A DNA stretch of 34,995 nucleotides from Pleurotus djamor (lineage: Eukaryota > Basidiomycota > Agaricomycetes > Agaricales > Pleurotaceae): NCBI GenBank assembly GCA_029747585.1, contig JAPEVF010000482.1, positions 1 to 34,995 on the forward strand. The letters run 5' to 3'. How positions within the stretch are numbered: the first letter of the stretch is position 1; every line of letters begins with the position of its first letter. Made by a program: the position numbers and the translations under genes. Under the pieces are notes generated by a model. The model was given only the letters and a program-made list of their open reading frames with translations. It was not told the origin of the DNA and made no database searches. Shown in pieces: positions 32,571 through 34,995 of this stretch.

Positions 32571-34455
32571 GAATTTCTTTAATTTCCCTTTAATTTCCTG
32601 TCAATGATGTCATGATGATCATCTTCATTGACTGTGGGAATCTTTCCTTGACTGTGAGAAGAACTCCTTCTGACGGTGGGAACGAGGCCTCCCTCTCTTT
32701 TTTTTCCATCCGCATTAAGTATTTGCAATCTATACTAAGTCATAGAGCTGGCTATAGGGTATAGAGTACCTGTAGGTGACCCTTCTCTAAGTTTCTTTTA
32801 GACCTTGGGCAAAGGAGCCTCATCATTCTTTATGGCAGATCATGACAAGACCAAGATGACGAAAACTTGCTGAGTGTGAGAATGTGAAACTGACTGTGAG
32901 AACATATAACTCGAGAAGTTACGCGGCGCAACATGTCCCTTGTAACCTACTCCCTCCCTTTGCTCTTCCTTATTCAAAGCGTCGACAGCATGATGAGAAT
33001 TGGATGAGAAATAAGAAAGCGAGCACAGGGAAAACGGCGCAGGGACTCACGTTGACCTAAGAGCCTCAGACAACGGGTAGGGATGAACATGCTCTGTTCA
33101 AGATGAGTCGGGTCGCTTCTGGTCGGCGATCGCGAAATCATCCATCCACCCCAATCCCTCCTCCATCCGGCCACCTACCATTCTCATGTCATACGTCATC
33201 CGTACATCATTGACCGACATTTCAAAGGGCTGGAAGCGGTTCTCCAACTTTGACACAGATACCTTCCCCTCACGTCGAAATGGCCGAAACGACGGATTGA
33301 CGGTAGTTCCTGTCCCCGAATCAAGCTACCCTAGGGGGGGTTAACGTCCGGTAAGTCCCTTTATCACATTTAATCAGCGAAATACCCACAAATTCATTAT
33401 CTTCATTTCTCCCCCATCCCAGATTGTTTCCTTGTGTTCTCCGTGGAAACATAACAAAACCGCTTCAAGTAAGCTGTAGATTCACAGTACGTCATGTACC
33501 TCTGATTCTGTGCCTGCGATGGCACTCAGTAATCTCTGTTTCAGGTCCAATCTTCGAACTTGCCAACACAAACCCTGCATGACCGCCGAAATCAAGGATT
33601 GTGCGACGACCTTGAACTATTGGTCTACGGTTCTTGGACACACGAGCTTCTATGTCAGCCTTGCGGCCCTGGACGACTTTGCAAAAGGCTAGGCACAGAA
33701 CTGTGATTTCGGTGATCTGATCGCCCCCTCAAGCCGGAATCTTGATTCTTCGGAAAACCAAGGATACAACACATGCGCAACGACTCAACATGACCTATGA
33801 CACTAATGTATGTGTTCCTGAGCTCTTCTATTTAATAATTCACTCACAAATCAATTTTTTNGACTTTTTCCTCCCCCAACACAGAATCCTTCATTGCGCC
33901 ATTCAAACCTTGAGAGAACGGTTGGATGAGCCTTATAAACTCACGGTACATCACCCTCACATTGTCTGACGTCATTCCCCAAGCCCTGACAACGGAATCC
34001 AGGCCATGATGATTGCATCTGCTCCCGCGGACGCACAAATCACCGAATAACTCACCAACGCCATAACGATAGCCTGACGTAACTATACCCCTGCGTTCCT
34101 GGAGCACTCAGCACATGCGTATGCCCGACCGAGTTTATGAAAGGCCAGGCTGCGATGATGACAGTTTCGCCCATCCGCACAAAATCTTCATTTGCTCGAT
34201 TTCCGGGCTTGAATCTTGATGTAATAACGAGGTTCTTGCTGTAACTCAAAGGTTAGTCATCTATCAGTCGCGGAATATTGGCGATAAGACACTCACATCA
34301 ATGTGAAGGGCAGTACCTTTGGGTTTCCCCCTGACCCGTTGCAATTTCTTGAATAACTCTGAAACACCGAAACGCTGGCGAAATTTAACTACACCCCCGA
34401 GTCCCTACGTCATGACGTCCATGTAACCGAGTTTGCGAGAGATTCCGTCGAGGTT
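32571..34455. other. gene-free stretch right of the transposon
   Basis: 1.9 kb with only short open frames. A motif close to GACTGTGAGAA recurs at 32630, 32650, about 32672, about 32870 and 32892. A minus-strand frame at 34052-34249 (containing FVRMGETVIIAAWPFI) is open but matches nothing recognised. No RNA gene seen. Confidence 0.45.
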
Positions 34456-34498
34456 TCAAAATTTCGACCATGAAGGACGTTGATGGTCGAAATTTTGA
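34456..34498. repeat. perfect inverted repeat (hairpin)
   Basis: TCAAAATTTCGACCAT at 34456-34471 and its exact reverse complement at 34483-34498, separated by an 11-base loop. Sixteen perfect base pairs. No T run follows and no gene is near enough to assign a role. Confidence 0.9.
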
Positions 34499-34670
34499 GA
34501 TTGGCTGGAGACGCCGGACGAGCGCTGGGGGACGTTTGTAGAGTCTCTACGAAAGGTATGTAAGTGGTTTTGAAGCTGTTGGGGTGTTTCTTGCTCACGA
34601 AACTTTGATTTCTTGTTTTTCCTCCGTCCTTGTGCAGATGCTTGATTTGCAGTAATCCCTGCTACTTGAG

Positions 34671-34995
34671 TTAACAGATTCCAACAGTTGTTGCAAAATG
34701 TAGTTAATTCGGCCCAGCAAGGATTATTAACAAAAGTCCAACAAGCCCTCTGGTCTGTTAACAGATGCCCAACAAGATTCTGTTAACAAAACGCAACAAG
34801 GGTGTGAATATAGTTAACAGAGCACCATCAAGGGAGCATGGCTGTTAACAGAAACCCAGCAGGCCAGAACTCGCTGTTAACAGAGACCCATGAGGGAACT
34901 GGGGCTGTTAACAGGGATCCAGCAAGAGTATATATCCTGTTAACAGAAACCCATCAAGACACTATTCACTGTTAACAGAACACCATGAAGGAACT
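34671..34995. repeat. degenerate 31-32 base tandem repeat with palindromic core, runs off the window
   Basis: Eleven units start at 34671, 34704, 34727, 34758, 34783, 34814, 34845, 34877, 34908, 34940 and 34972; spacing is 31-32 bases for the last six steps and irregular (23-33) before. Each unit has a conserved half of about 19 bases, consensus TTAACAGANNCCCANCAAG, preceded by CTG so that most units show the palindrome CTGTTAACAG, and a variable half of about 12-13 bases. Units become more regular toward the right edge, so the array probably continues beyond 34995. Best read as a minisatellite. Confidence 0.85.

Noticed and set aside
34052..34249. Possible oxidoreductase fragment (FVRMGETVIIAAWPFI frame)
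   Set aside because: A faint resemblance to dehydrogenase segments, but no cofactor motif, no neighbouring exons and several stops around it.
34671..34995. CRISPR-like array (constant repeats with variable spacers)
   Set aside because: Units are too short, repeats are degenerate, spacing is irregular at the left end, and the surrounding genes are fungal with introns. A minisatellite fits better.

Overview
The window looks like nuclear DNA of a filamentous basidiomycete, most likely an agaricomycete. The genes are split by many introns of about 45-65 bases with GT(R)NGN donors, CTRAY branch points and YAG acceptors. The families are fungal or eukaryotic: Nup155/Nup170, RING-CH ligase, mitochondrial carrier, Cas1-type O-acetyltransferase, STS1/Cut8 and expanded F-box proteins. 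No searches were run; every assignment rests on translating the spliced exons by eye and recognising families.

Left half (1-17 kb): a compact run of conserved genes. In order: the 3' two-thirds of a NUP170-type nucleoporin (+), a RING-CH membrane ligase (-), a mitochondrial carrier (+) sharing a 92-base divergent promoter with the ligase, a small REX/RNase H-like exonuclease-fold protein (-) that has lost three of its four usual catalytic acids, a mitochondrial helical-repeat (PPR-like) protein (-), the nuclear proteasome tether STS1/Cut8 (-), a CAS1/CASD1-type polysaccharide O-acetyltransferase (-), and a rhomboid intramembrane protease (-). Most of these genes keep an intact reading frame after splicing.

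Right half (17-35 kb): gene-poor and eroded. A SnoaL/NTF2-like gene keeps only its C-terminal part and stops next to a strongly AT-rich block of about 150 bases. Two F-box/LRR-like paralogues follow, 3.2 kb apart on the same strand. The first is intact; the second has a frameshift and no visible start codon. An HMG-box gene (+) has its frame broken several times. A 1010-base non-autonomous DNA transposon with nearly identical inverted repeats of about 240 bases sits at 31561-32570. A perfect 16-base-pair hairpin lies at 34456-34498. The window ends inside a degenerate 31-32 base tandem repeat built on a palindromic CTGTTAACAG core.

Five ambiguous bases (n) sit in or near homopolymers. In the intact F-box gene the frame closes only if the n is dropped, so some right-half frameshifts may be sequencing errors rather than real decay. 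No gene cluster or defence-type system is visible. The most unusual items are the probable pseudo-exonuclease, the truncated gene beside the AT-rich block, the recent transposon and the half-conserved, half-variable tandem repeat.
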